A stretch of 25,966 nucleotides of DNA from a candidate division TA06 bacterium SM23_40 (GCA_001303705.1 LJUI01000044.1:1-25966), one strand, 5' to 3'. Positions 16,033-24,116 are shown, counted from the stretch's first letter. Numbers and translations: made by a program. Notes: generated from the letters alone by a model not told the origin.

Positions 16033-17706
16033 ATGAAGAACTACGCACTATTGCCAGTCCTGGCCGCAGCCGCGATGACCGCACTCGCCACTTGGGGTGT
16101 GGGCCTCGCCGGCGAGGCTGCCCTCAGCCCACTCCCGCAGGAGCAGGTGGAAGAAGCCTATCCACGTGTACCCACGGTCTTCCTCGAGCCGCATCCAGGG
16201 CCTGCCGGCCCGTCCCTGCAGCGCTCAACGACGGCCGGCTGGGTAAACATCCTCATCAACAAGGACGCCACACAGCAGGTGCAGAATGAACAACAGGTGG
16301 CTGTCAATCCTCTTGATCCTGATAACCTCGTCGCGGTGTGGCGCGACTTCAGATTCGGATACCGCAGGGTGGGCTACGGATACAGTTTCGATGGAGGCCT
16401 CACCTGGGGTGAGGGCCTGTTCGAGGAGCCGACCTGGCCCTGGCATAGCGATCCGGGCGTCACAGTCGATGCCGACGGCAACTTCCATGCTGTAATCCTC
16501 TCCTATAATCAGAGCGCGAATACGAACGGGCTCTTCATCTTCACTTCAACCGATGGCGGAGTGACCTGGGGCGATCCGGTGACGGTCGTCAATGGCGTGC
16601 CGAATGTCTTCGAGGACAAGGAACTGATGGCATGCGACAGGACAGATGGTCCCCACAGCGGGAACCTCTATGTAGCATGGACGCGGTTCTATACGACGAG
16701 GATCCTGATGGCCCGATCCATCGATGGAGGCCAGTCGTTCCTCGATCCCATTCAGGTGAGTGATGGAACCGGCGTCCAGTGGCCGGTCCCTCTTGTAGGA
16801 ACAGATGGAGAGGTATATGTCGCCTGGGTCGATTACTCTCCTGATCGCATCGCACTCGACGTCTCCTATGACGGCGGCGCGACGTTCGGAACGGACAAGG
16901 TCGTTACGGATGTGGAGCTCGGTGACGGGTACATCAATGGCGACATCTGGATCTTCTCGTATCCGGCTATGGACGCCGATATCACAGGCGGCCAGTACGA
17001 CGGGCGGCTGTACGTAGCCTATGCTGACTATGGTCCGTCCTGGGACGTGGACATCTTCTTCCGGTACTCTACCGACGGGGGGACGAACTGGAGCGCTGCT
17101 CATCGATTGAACGATGACCCTGTCGCAAACGGGTGCGACCAGTTCCATCCCTGGCTGACTGTCGACGAGACAGGCACCGTGAGCGTCGTCTGGCTCGACC
17201 GCCGCAATGACCCCTACAACCTGTGGATGGACTGCTATGTCACTCAGTCGACGAACGGCGGCCTGGACTGGTGTCCGAACGTCAGGGTCTCAACCGTTTC
17301 CTCTGATCCCACGGCCGGGCAGCTCGATGCAGGTCTGCTCGGCGAGTACATCGGGCTCGCCGCAGTCGAGGGAAGAATGAACCCCGTCTGGACCGACACG
17401 AGGCGGGGACATCAGGACGTCTTCACGTCGCGCCTCTTCCTGAACGCCGACGTGACCGTCGAGCTCACGCCCGATACCACGACCGTTCCTCAGGGAGAAG
17501 TCCTCGGGTACGACGTCACGATAGAGAATCAGACTGCCGAGCCGAAGACGGTATGGGGGCGAGCGATCGTCTTGATGCCCGATGGGTCGCCGTACCAGGG
17601 GAACCCGGTCGTCGAACCCAAGGCCGTTCAGGCGGGAACACCCCCTGACGACATCATCTATGAGAGCTCGTTCGAGGTCGAGATCGTCTCGGCCGACGGC
17701 CGGTGA
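16033..17706 (+). CDS. Exported BNR/Asp-box (sialidase-fold) protein with C-terminal Ig-like domain
   Basis: The start is ATG 16033, after AAGGGGAACGCC, giving 557 residues with a signal peptide (about 1-27, L-A-G before EAA). Residues about 70-470 contain six Asp-box motifs of type S-x-D-G-G-x-T-W: SFDGGLTW, STDGGVTW, SIDGGQSF, SYDGGATF, STDGGTNW and STNGGLDW. They recur at the spacing of a sialidase-like six-bladed propeller. Asp boxes are structural, and I do not see the arginine triad clearly enough to call it a sialidase. Residues 471-557 are a beta-sandwich (ADVTVELTP...) similar to the C-terminus of the Ycf48-like protein but about 25 residues shorter, ending at VSADGR. This may be natural or a truncated end. 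Divergent from the Ycf48-like gene; a small lipoprotein gene follows 219 bp later. Confidence 0.85.
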   Translation: MKNYALLPVLAAAAMTALATWGVGLAGEAALSPLPQEQVEEAYPRVPTVFLEPHPGPAGPSLQRSTTAGWVNILINKDATQQVQNEQQVAVNPLDPDNLVAVWRDFRFGYRRVGYGYSFDGGLTWGEGLFEEPTWPWHSDPGVTVDADGNFHAVILSYNQSANTNGLFIFTSTDGGVTWGDPVTVVNGVPNVFEDKELMACDRTDGPHSGNLYVAWTRFYTTRILMARSIDGGQSFLDPIQVSDGTGVQWPVPLVGTDGEVYVAWVDYSPDRIALDVSYDGGATFGTDKVVTDVELGDGYINGDIWIFSYPAMDADITGGQYDGRLYVAYADYGPSWDVDIFFRYSTDGGTNWSAAHRLNDDPVANGCDQFHPWLTVDETGTVSVVWLDRRNDPYNLWMDCYVTQSTNGGLDWCPNVRVSTVSSDPTAGQLDAGLLGEYIGLAAVEGRMNPVWTDTRRGHQDVFTSRLFLNADVTVELTPDTTTVPQGEVLGYDVTIENQTAEPKTVWGRAIVLMPDGSPYQGNPVVEPKAVQAGTPPDDIIYESSFEVEIVSADGR

Positions 17707-17925
17707 GAAGGCCGCTCGTCGATACGAGGCCCTGCGGAGAACGTACATCGGGCCCGACATGAAGGCGCCGTGGCGGCCAAAAGGAATGTCCTGGCGTGTG
17801 GGCGATCGCCTGACGCGGATGCAGTCACTTGGTGTCGTGTGCAGCCGGACCATCTCGTAGTGCATCGACCATCGATGGGGGACCGAACCTCCTCATAGTC
17901 GAATCGACCATGGAGGGAGAACAGA

Positions 17926-18390
17926 ATGAAGACCAGCCAGCCGGAAAAGCTCCTGCTCGTCATCCTCTCTCTGCTCGTCATCCTCGGATGCGCGCCCTCT
18001 CGGCACCGATACAGAAAGGCTCCCGAAGCGTCGGTGACTGTCGAGATAACCAACGTCGACCACGTCCGCGCGCATGCCGCCGCGGAGGAGTTTCTCAACG
18101 CCTGGGTGAACCGGGACGAGGAGAAAGGACTGAGCTTGCTCGCGACACGTGTGAGGGCCCTCTACGCAGAGGAGGACCTGAGAGCATACATCTCCGGGGA
18201 AGATGACCCCCGGCATCACTCGTATTCGATCGGCCAGGCAGAGACCCTGCCCGACGGGCGCATTCGCATCGAGGTCGAGTTAGCCCACCTCAATCTCGAG
18301 GCCAATTGGAAGGTGCTGTGGCAGAGAGAGGCTCACATCACCATGGAGAAAGATGCGGGAGGACGCTGGCTGGTCAGTGAGTTGCCGTAG
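17926..18390 (+). CDS. Small lipoprotein with an NTF2-like-looking domain
   Basis: A 154-residue protein. Residues 9-21 are a hydrophobic signal ending V-I-L-G before Cys22, a standard lipobox; Ala at +2 suggests outer-membrane sorting by the E. coli rule. The mature part has a helix containing FLNAWVNRDEEKGLSLL (about 56-72), followed by strands ending in GRWLVSELP. This is the pattern of SnoaL/NTF2-like or DUF4878-type lipoproteins, where a helix-rich start is followed by a curved sheet. The resemblance is by pattern only. GGAGGGAG lies a few bases before the ATG. A hairpin 38 bases after the stop separates it from the converging channel gene. No specific function can be named. Confidence 0.8.
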   Translation: MKTSQPEKLLLVILSLLVILGCAPSRHRYRKAPEASVTVEITNVDHVRAHAAAEEFLNAWVNRDEEKGLSLLATRVRALYAEEDLRAYISGEDDPRHHSYSIGQAETLPDGRIRIEVELAHLNLEANWKVLWQREAHITMEKDAGGRWLVSELP

Positions 18391-18428
18391 GAGAAGAACG
18401 GGCAGGAGAGATCGCGAACCATACAACG

Positions 18429-18451
18429 AAGGGCGCCGCTCGGGCGCCCTT
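18429..18451. terminator. Bidirectional terminator-like hairpin
   Basis: AAGGGCGCC (18429-18437) and GGCGCCCTT (18443-18451) form a perfect 9-bp stem with a 5-base loop. It lies between the stops of the converging lipoprotein and channel genes. There is no true U-run on either side. Confidence 0.65.
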
Positions 18452-18485
18452 GCCGTATTATCCGTCTCGGGAATGTTGGCATCCC

Positions 18486-19550
18486 TTAACGCATCATTCT
18501 CCGTCCAAATGTCAGGACGAAGAGTGCGATCATGAACGCCCCGGCGAACGCCTCCATCATGGCCACATACCTGGCCCATGACGTGGCATCTGGATGCCAG
18601 TCGCCGTATCCGACGGTCGTGAACGTGATGACACTGAAGTACAGGTAGTCGAGGAAGCCCGCCCTGCCCTCGGGTACGGCTCCATCCGAACTCGGACTCA
18701 CTCCCCCCGATATCCAGTACAGGAGCCCACAGAGGACGATGAATGCGACGGCGATGCCGATCACACGGAGGGGGCGCTCGCCGTATCCGCAACTGATGTC
18801 GAAGAAGAGAAGTTCGAGCCACCTCCGGGGGTCCTTGGTGGATTTCGCCTGCCGTTGGTACCGTCGTTCGCGGAGATAGTACTCGCCCGCCCCTCCGTAG
18901 TCACCGGCCTCCTGTGCCCGTGTCTTCGCCATTCTGCACGCATCCGCACCGGCACTCGGCCAGGCGAACATCGTTCCCACCAGGTCGAGTTCCTGGAGGA
19001 ATCGTGCACGATTGAGCTGCGCAGCTCGATGGAATTCGACATCCCGAAATGAGGCGGTGCCACGGAAGGTAGCGCGGGGATAGAGAACCGATCCGTAGAA
19101 GACGGCGCGGTCGAACGAGGCTGCCCGGAAGTTCGATCTGGCGAATCCGGCCGTTCCCCTGAACGTAGCTCCCTCGAAGGAGGTCTCCAGCCAGTCGAAT
19201 GTCGCATCGAGAAACCAGACGTCCCCTTCGAACCTCGCCTCGTCGAACCAGACCCCGCGCTCGAATCGCGCCCCGAGGAATCGAGCGTCTCCGAGGAAGG
19301 TCGCGCCCCGGAACGAAGCATCCCAGCGAAAGGTGACTCCCTCGAACCCGGAGAACCCGGCGGGAAAGACACATCCGTCGAAGTGGTAGTCCGCCAGCTC
19401 TATTTTGCAGCGGACGGCGGCCTCGAATGCAGCGAGAGGCTTGGACAGAGTTGGATCGTGGAGGATGCAGAACCCCTCCTTCGATCCCTCCCATGCGGGC
19501 TCCTTGCACTCTCGCAGGTGTCTTGGATCTTTATGCTGACACCGCTCCAC
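18486..19550 (-). CDS. Pentapeptide-repeat protein fused to a two-helix K+ channel domain
   Basis: The start is taken as GTG 19550, seven bases after GGAG, giving 354 residues; a GTG at 19556 is only one base from that GGAG. The N-terminus has a likely zinc knuckle (Cys4, His6, Cys15, Cys28, His31). Residues about 55-195 are pentapeptide-type repeats of pattern A-x-F-x-x (ATFLGDARFLGARF and similar), predicted to form a right-handed four-sided beta-helix. The C-terminal 110 residues hold a transmembrane helix (PLRVIGIAVAFIVLCGLLYW), a pore loop with the full potassium filter TVGYGD (312-317) and a second helix (AFAGAFMIALFVLTFG). This is the Ion_trans_2 channel layout. It should sit in the inner membrane with the helix and zinc site in the cytoplasm, perhaps gating the pore. 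Pentapeptide-channel fusions are known but little studied. Confidence 0.9.
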   Translation of the reverse strand: MERCQHKDPRHLRECKEPAWEGSKEGFCILHDPTLSKPLAAFEAAVRCKIELADYHFDGCVFPAGFSGFEGVTFRWDASFRGATFLGDARFLGARFERGVWFDEARFEGDVWFLDATFDWLETSFEGATFRGTAGFARSNFRAASFDRAVFYGSVLYPRATFRGTASFRDVEFHRAAQLNRARFLQELDLVGTMFAWPSAGADACRMAKTRAQEAGDYGGAGEYYLRERRYQRQAKSTKDPRRWLELLFFDISCGYGERPLRVIGIAVAFIVLCGLLYWISGGVSPSSDGAVPEGRAGFLDYLYFSVITFTTVGYGDWHPDATSWARYVAMMEAFAGAFMIALFVLTFGRRMMR

Positions 19551-19673
19551 GCTCACACTCCGGAACAGTCCGATCGCTAACTCGAACGCAAGATGGCCGC
19601 TCTATCCGGAGGCGACTCGCCTGATACCTACGGGTCGCTCCTCGGGGCTCTAATCGTCTCAACGACGGGGGAC

Positions 19674-19702
19674 ATTCTATCTGATGGGCACGAACCTGTC
19701 AA
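19674..19702 (-). promoter_or_regulatory. Strong sigma70-like promoter for the pentapeptide-channel gene
   Basis: On the minus strand a perfect TTGACA (19697-19702) is 17 bases from TAGAAT (19674-19679, five of six). It is the best consensus promoter in the window. The predicted leader is about 117 bases and contains a short GGCGA/TCGCC inverted repeat near 19611-19621. Confidence 0.75.
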
Positions 19703-19768
19703 GGAGGGCAATCGCTCCTCCAAGCCATAGCTGCCAACGCGTTGTGGTCGGCCGATGGCAGGACTGCC

Positions 19769-20488
19769 TCAAGGCGAAGTGTCCGTTCTGTCGGGCCAGT
19801 GTCCACTACGGCGCAGTATCTGGAGAGTCTTCGGCCCGCAGTTGAGGAGAAGGTCGATGAGCGAGAGGTTGGAGATGAAGTCGCCCCACAGTTGAGGGTA
19901 GATAGGTGGAGCGTACGAGAGATAGTGAAGCGCGATGCCCCGTTCTGAGAAGATCTGTTCATTCAGGTATGGATGTGCCCGCCTGCTGACGGCAAACGTA
20001 TCCGCGCCCGCCTTCTCGCACATCCGCACGAGGAGCTCGGAACCCCTGCCGTAGGCCCCGAACTCCGATCCCAACCGAAAGGGAGTGACAACGCCGACCT
20101 GATCCCGCAGGTAGTGGAGTGCCTCGAGATTCAGGTCGAGGAGGCGAGTCCACTGACGCCCGTACAGCCGTTCGAAGAATGGCATGTGCTCGCCGAAGTA
20201 CGGGGCGTTCGAATATGCATGTTCGATGCTCGCCAGGTGCTTGTGCCGCCAGATCCGGTCCTCGGCGATCTCCACATCCTTTATCAGCTGGAGACCACGG
20301 CCGGCGCGCCACACCGGCACGGCCAGCCAGCGCTGGCCGCCTGCCATCTTTATCCGATTGCGATAGACCCATGAGGTCCCGCGCGGGAACTGCACGTGGT
20401 CCAGGAGTAGGAAGAGATCGGCGTGAATAGCCTTATGGAAGAACCCGGGCCAGGGGAGATAGGTTGGCTGGTGGCAGGCCAGAATCAT
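19769..20488 (-). CDS. WbqC-family protein
   Basis: A 239-residue cytoplasmic protein of the WbqC-like family. The start is ATG 20488, preceded at about ten bases by GAGAGGAG. It opens with the family hallmark ACHQPTYLPWPGFFHK and continues with DxFLLLDHVQF, then W.YRNRIK, and ends in a helix (NLSLIDLLLNCG) as family members do. Length is usual for the family. WbqC proteins are encoded in O-antigen and other surface-polysaccharide loci and are thought to act in sugar or aminosugar modification, but the reaction is not settled. Here the gene stands alone, with its own promoter, divergent from the PDZ-repeat gene. A polysaccharide flippase lies about 5 kb away on the same strand, which agrees weakly with a polysaccharide role. 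Confidence 0.9.
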   Translation of the reverse strand: MILACHQPTYLPWPGFFHKAIHADLFLLLDHVQFPRGTSWVYRNRIKMAGGQRWLAVPVWRAGRGLQLIKDVEIAEDRIWRHKHLASIEHAYSNAPYFGEHMPFFERLYGRQWTRLLDLNLEALHYLRDQVGVVTPFRLGSEFGAYGRGSELLVRMCEKAGADTFAVSRRAHPYLNEQIFSERGIALHYLSYAPPIYPQLWGDFISNLSLIDLLLNCGPKTLQILRRSGHWPDRTDTSP

Positions 20489-20526
20489 CGGTGGCGAACT
20501 CCTCTCACTCACGGTGCCAGTACACG

Positions 20527-20556
20527 GTTCTACCACGCCTCCTGAGAGTAGGTCAA
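20527..20556 (-). promoter_or_regulatory. Sigma70-like promoter for the WbqC-family gene
   Basis: On the minus strand TTGACC (20551-20556) is 18 bases from TAGAAC (20527-20532). The leader is about 30 bases. The -35 lies 17 bases from the edge of the 19-bp tandem array. Confidence 0.6.
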
Positions 20557-20573
20557 GGACGAACCGGCTGGCG

Positions 20574-20915
20574 CGGCGACAGGCTCTGACTCGGCGCCCG
20601 GTTTCGGAGTCGGCGTCGGCGCTCAGTTCGGCACCGCGCGCTTAGCTCCGCACCAGGCTCTCCTCTCGACATCATGCTCTCCGCTTGGCGCCCAGGTCTT
20701 GACCCGGCGACTGATCCCGATTGGACGCACGGCTCCCGAGCGGATGCTCAACTCTGCACACAGCGCCCACCTCTCGAGGGGACGGCCAACTCTGAGCTCC
20801 CCGCTGAAGTCTGAACACGGCGCCCAGCTCTCGGGGCGGCGGCCGAATCTGAGCTCCGTGGCCAACTCTCGATGCGGTGCCTGAACCCGAGTTCCGCGCC
20901 TCTCCGTCCGGTCTT
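20574..20915. repeat. Diverged tandem array, 18 units of exactly 19 bp, between divergent promoters
   Basis: The 342 bp divide into 18 contiguous 19-bp units without a gap. The last nine units (from 20745) are the clearest: CGGCCAACTCTGAGCTCCC (20783), CGGCCGAATCTGAGCTCCG (20840) and TGGCCAACTCTCGATGCGG (20859). A higher-order 57-bp (three-unit) period is also visible, since the segments starting at 20759 and 20816 match well over their whole length. The first nine units are more diverged. The array almost fills the space between the WbqC -35 (20556) and the PDZ-gene -35 (20962). No frame in it has a ribosome-binding site. Confidence 0.8.
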
Positions 20916-20961
20916 AAGCCCGTCCGCTATGATAGTGGGTTCTCGCGCACCTGAGCGGCCC

Positions 20962-20990
20962 TTGACGGGCACAATGTTGTCGTGTACCAT
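20962..20990 (+). promoter_or_regulatory. Sigma70-like promoter for the PDZ-repeat gene
   Basis: TTGACG (20962-20967) and TACCAT (20985-20990) are 17 bases apart, with GTG before the -10. The leader to the ATG at 21042 is about 45 bases. Confidence 0.65.
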
Positions 20991-21041
20991 GGCGCTACAT
21001 AGCCATACTACCAACCCCTTTCCCATCCCGGAGGAAGACCA

Positions 21042-23537
21042 ATGACCAGCGCCTGCCGATGTGCGATGGATCTTCTGCCGGACCGAACGGTCCGGTCCCC
21101 ATGGCTCGCAGCTATCTCGGCCGGGGTCGCCCTGCTGTTAGTGCTCGCCTCGACACCCCGCATCGCAAGCGGTGAGGCGGAGCCTGCCCCAGAGGAGGCC
21201 GCCTCCTCGCTCCGGGAGCAGGCACGACGCATGTACCTCATGCCGCCCGATGTGGTGCGCGACATCGAACCCAGGACCTATTTCGGAGCCTATCTGGAGC
21301 GAGTAGAGCCCGACAGCCTCATCCTTCCGGAGGGGGTGAGGTATGAGACCGGAGTCGGGATTGACCGCGTCGTCCCCGGATCGCCTGCCGAGGAGGCGGG
21401 ATTCCGGGAGGGCGATATCATACTGAGCCTCGATCAAGAGAGATTCGGGGCCGATCCCGACGAGGCCGTGAATATCCTCTCGAAGCGGCTCAAGGAGAAG
21501 AAACCCGGCGACCGTATCCGCATCGAGTACCTGCGAGATGGACGAGTGCGCAGAGTATCCGCTCCCCTCGGGACGAGGCCGATCCTCGACATGCCGTCAA
21601 AACCTCACCCCGAACTGGCGAGCATCTTCCAGGGCCGCCGGGACCCTTCGATGGCAGAGCGCGCTGTCGAGCAGTTCGACCTCCTCGAGGAATATGCCGA
21701 GGTCGCAAGCCAGACCGCGGCCGTGGCGGCAGTCGACTACAACCACCGTCAGGTCCTGCCCGAACGGCCGAACCCGTTCCGCCTGCAGGAAGTGACCTAT
21801 CTCCTGCGCCGACCCACAGAGTTGGCTCTCGTCTCCGATGGAATCTGTCGGTCACTCGAGGACGAATTCAACACTGAGCAGCGCAACACAGCCGAACTCG
21901 TGATTCAGGCGGCGGGCCACCTGGATGAAACGGTACCCCGCCCTCCCTCGCCGCCGCGCGATCTGGGCCTGGATGGCCTCATCGGTGTGATGGAGAAATC
22001 CACCAGAATGATAGGCGAGGCGCTCGACGAGCTCACGCATGAAGAGATGGAGCTGGCCCACCGCCTTCTCCCCACGCTCCTCGACTATGAGGACGACTGG
22101 GAAGAGGCGCTGGAGGAGATCGAGGATGAAGGTGCGCGCAAGGCGGCGATCGCAGAAAAGGAGGAGGAGCTTGCCACCCTGTTTCGTGCCGCGCTGCGCG
22201 CAGACCTCGGCCGCCTGTTCGGGGCTGCCGCATACCTCAGCCAGCTCTCCGATCCCCCTGCCGCAAACCGGATCCGGGCGACGCTGGCCGATTTCCCCGC
22301 AAAACCCTTCCCCCAGATTTACGAGCAATCATTCCTCGGGGACATCCGCCTCGTCCGCGAAACGGACTTCGGACTCGTCGTCATCGGCGGTCCAGGCACC
22401 TCGGTCTACCTCGCAGATGCGGCCCTCATCGTCGATCTCGGCGGCGATGACTACTATGCCAACAACGCCGGCGGAAGCCGGCGCGAGAGCCCCTGCGCCC
22501 TTGTCCTCGATTTCGATGGGGATGATGTGTACGCCTGCGACTCGGCAATCTCGCAGGGAGCAGGTCTCCTCGGCGTGGGGATCCTCATCGACTACGAAGG
22601 GAACGACACATACTCGGCGAGGAACGATGCGCAGGCCGTCGGCCTGTTCGGCGTCGGCATGCTCATCGACCTCGCTGGTAACGACAGCTACAATGGTGAT
22701 CAATTCGTGCAGGGAGGGGGAGTCATCGGCCTCGGTCTGCTGTGCGAGGGCGAGGGAACCGATACCTATCGGGCCCACTGCTTCTCGCAGGGATTCGGCT
22801 ACGTCAAAGGGCTCGGACTGGTGCTGGAAGTCGATGGCGAGGATACGTACTCTGCGGGCTGGAAGTACGCCGATTTCCGCATACCTGACCGGGCGTTCGA
22901 CAGTATGTCGCAGGGATTCGGATTCGGCATGAGGCCGTGGGTTGTGGGCACCGGAGCCGACGGGGGCATCGGGATACTGCTCGACAGTTCGGGACACGAT
23001 GTGTACATGGGCGATTTCTTCTGTCAGGGATCGAGCTACTGGTACGCCCTCGGCATCCTCCTCGACCGGAGCGGAGCCGACCGGTACCTGTCCGGCAACT
23101 ACTCACAGGGAGCGGGAATTCACCTCTCAGTGGGAGCTCTCATCGACGAGGAGGGAGACGACCAGTATACCTGCTACGACGCCCTCTGCCAGGGCGCAGC
23201 CCACGACTGGGCCGCCGGCCTCCTCCACGACGTATCGGGGAACGATCTGTACGTCGGACACCACCTCGTGCAGGGCGGCTGCGGCACGGTCTCGATGGCG
23301 ATACTCGCCGACGGTGGAGGCGACGATACCTATGTGGCCGGCGATGTCGCGCAGAGCCAGGGAGCCGGAGTATGGCGTGACATCCGCGAGTATGGATCGA
23401 TCGGTATGCTCATCGACGGCGGCGGGGAGGACACGTATTCCGATGCACGCATCTCCAACGGCGCGACGATCACGAAAGAGACCTGGGGGATCGTCATCGA
23501 CAGCGATACGGCCTCAGGCGACGCGTATGCGGAGTGA
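21042..23537 (+). CDS. Exported PDZ-domain protein with a 26-27-residue D-x-Y repeat region
   Basis: An 831-residue protein; GGAGGAAG lies just before the ATG. A signal peptide (about 20-44) ends A-S-G before EAEP. Residues 80-178 are a PDZ domain (GVGIDRVVPGSPAEEAGFREGD and so on). Residues 190-430 are mostly helical and charged. From 465 to the end there are twelve copies of G-x-D-x-Y, the glycines at 468, 493, 520, 546, 572, 599, 651, 678, 705, 733, 760 and 795, so the spacing is 25-28 apart from one double interval (52) and one of 35. Between copies most units show a Q-G-x-G step and a G-x-G-x-L-I-D strand. I know no Pfam name for this unit. It has the look of a beta-solenoid or multi-bladed fold with acidic, possibly Ca2+-binding, turns. 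No protease catalytic residues are recognised. Own promoter; divergent from the WbqC gene. Confidence 0.85.
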   Translation: MTSACRCAMDLLPDRTVRSPWLAAISAGVALLLVLASTPRIASGEAEPAPEEAASSLREQARRMYLMPPDVVRDIEPRTYFGAYLERVEPDSLILPEGVRYETGVGIDRVVPGSPAEEAGFREGDIILSLDQERFGADPDEAVNILSKRLKEKKPGDRIRIEYLRDGRVRRVSAPLGTRPILDMPSKPHPELASIFQGRRDPSMAERAVEQFDLLEEYAEVASQTAAVAAVDYNHRQVLPERPNPFRLQEVTYLLRRPTELALVSDGICRSLEDEFNTEQRNTAELVIQAAGHLDETVPRPPSPPRDLGLDGLIGVMEKSTRMIGEALDELTHEEMELAHRLLPTLLDYEDDWEEALEEIEDEGARKAAIAEKEEELATLFRAALRADLGRLFGAAAYLSQLSDPPAANRIRATLADFPAKPFPQIYEQSFLGDIRLVRETDFGLVVIGGPGTSVYLADAALIVDLGGDDYYANNAGGSRRESPCALVLDFDGDDVYACDSAISQGAGLLGVGILIDYEGNDTYSARNDAQAVGLFGVGMLIDLAGNDSYNGDQFVQGGGVIGLGLLCEGEGTDTYRAHCFSQGFGYVKGLGLVLEVDGEDTYSAGWKYADFRIPDRAFDSMSQGFGFGMRPWVVGTGADGGIGILLDSSGHDVYMGDFFCQGSSYWYALGILLDRSGADRYLSGNYSQGAGIHLSVGALIDEEGDDQYTCYDALCQGAAHDWAAGLLHDVSGNDLYVGHHLVQGGCGTVSMAILADGGGDDTYVAGDVAQSQGAGVWRDIREYGSIGMLIDGGGEDTYSDARISNGATITKETWGIVIDSDTASGDAYAE

Positions 23538-23590
23538 GGTGATCGCTACGCATCCCGCCGCACATCTCAGCCCTCAGCCCGGGTGACGCG

Positions 23591-24059
23591 TATTCAGGGC
23601 GCGAGCGCCCATTCGTGAGCGCCTGGCGGGATGTATGAGAGCGCAGCTATCAATTCAGATGGCAAGTGTGGCCTTCCCAGGGCACCTGAAGGGAAGTATG
23701 AGAGCGCAGCCATCAACTCAGATGGCGAGTGTGGTCCTCCCTGAACGCCTGGCGGGGAATCCGGGAGCGCGGCTATCGATTCCGATGGCAAGTGTGGCCC
23801 TCCCTGAGCGCCTGGCGGGAAGTCCGGGAGCGCGGCTATCAATTCAGATGGCACGTGCGGCCCTCCCTGAACGCCTGGCGGGGAATGCGGGAGCGCGGCC
23901 ATCAATTCAGATGGGAAGTGTGGCCCTCCCTGAACGCCTGGCGCGGAATCCGAGAGCGCGGCCATCAAATCAGATGGGAAGTGTGGCCCTCCCCGAACGC
24001 CTGGCAGGGAATGCGAGAGCGCGATTGTTCGATCAGAAGGAGATGAGCGGCCGTCCGAG
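23591..24059. repeat. Tandem array, seven units of 63 bp plus a partial unit
   Basis: Seven exact-length units start at 23619, 23682, 23745, 23808, 23871, 23934 and 23997, after a partial unit from 23591. Middle units differ at only a few positions; the last decays in its second half. Each contains ACGCCTGGCGGGGAAT, GAGCGCGGC and AAGTGTGGCCCTCCC blocks. Because 63 is divisible by three, two plus-strand frames and one minus-strand frame stay open. The longest (from ATG 23635, 161 codons of 21-residue repeats) ends in a TGA overlapping the ferredoxin ATG. It lacks a good ribosome-binding site, and unit differences are often non-synonymous, so I do not call it a gene. Confidence 0.9.
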
Positions 24060-24116
24060 AACGGGCGAGCCGCCGTCTGAGGAAGAGCGACGGGTCATCG
24101 AAGAGAGAGGATCGAC

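Noticed and set aside
16033-17706. Naming the BNR protein a sialidase
   Set aside because: Asp boxes are structural and occur in many propellers; the catalytic arginine triad and nucleophilic tyrosine could not be identified by eye.
10112-24059. CRISPR arrays at the three repeat regions
   Set aside because: The units are directly adjacent with no unique spacers, no conserved 24-40 bp repeat between spacers, and no cas genes nearby.
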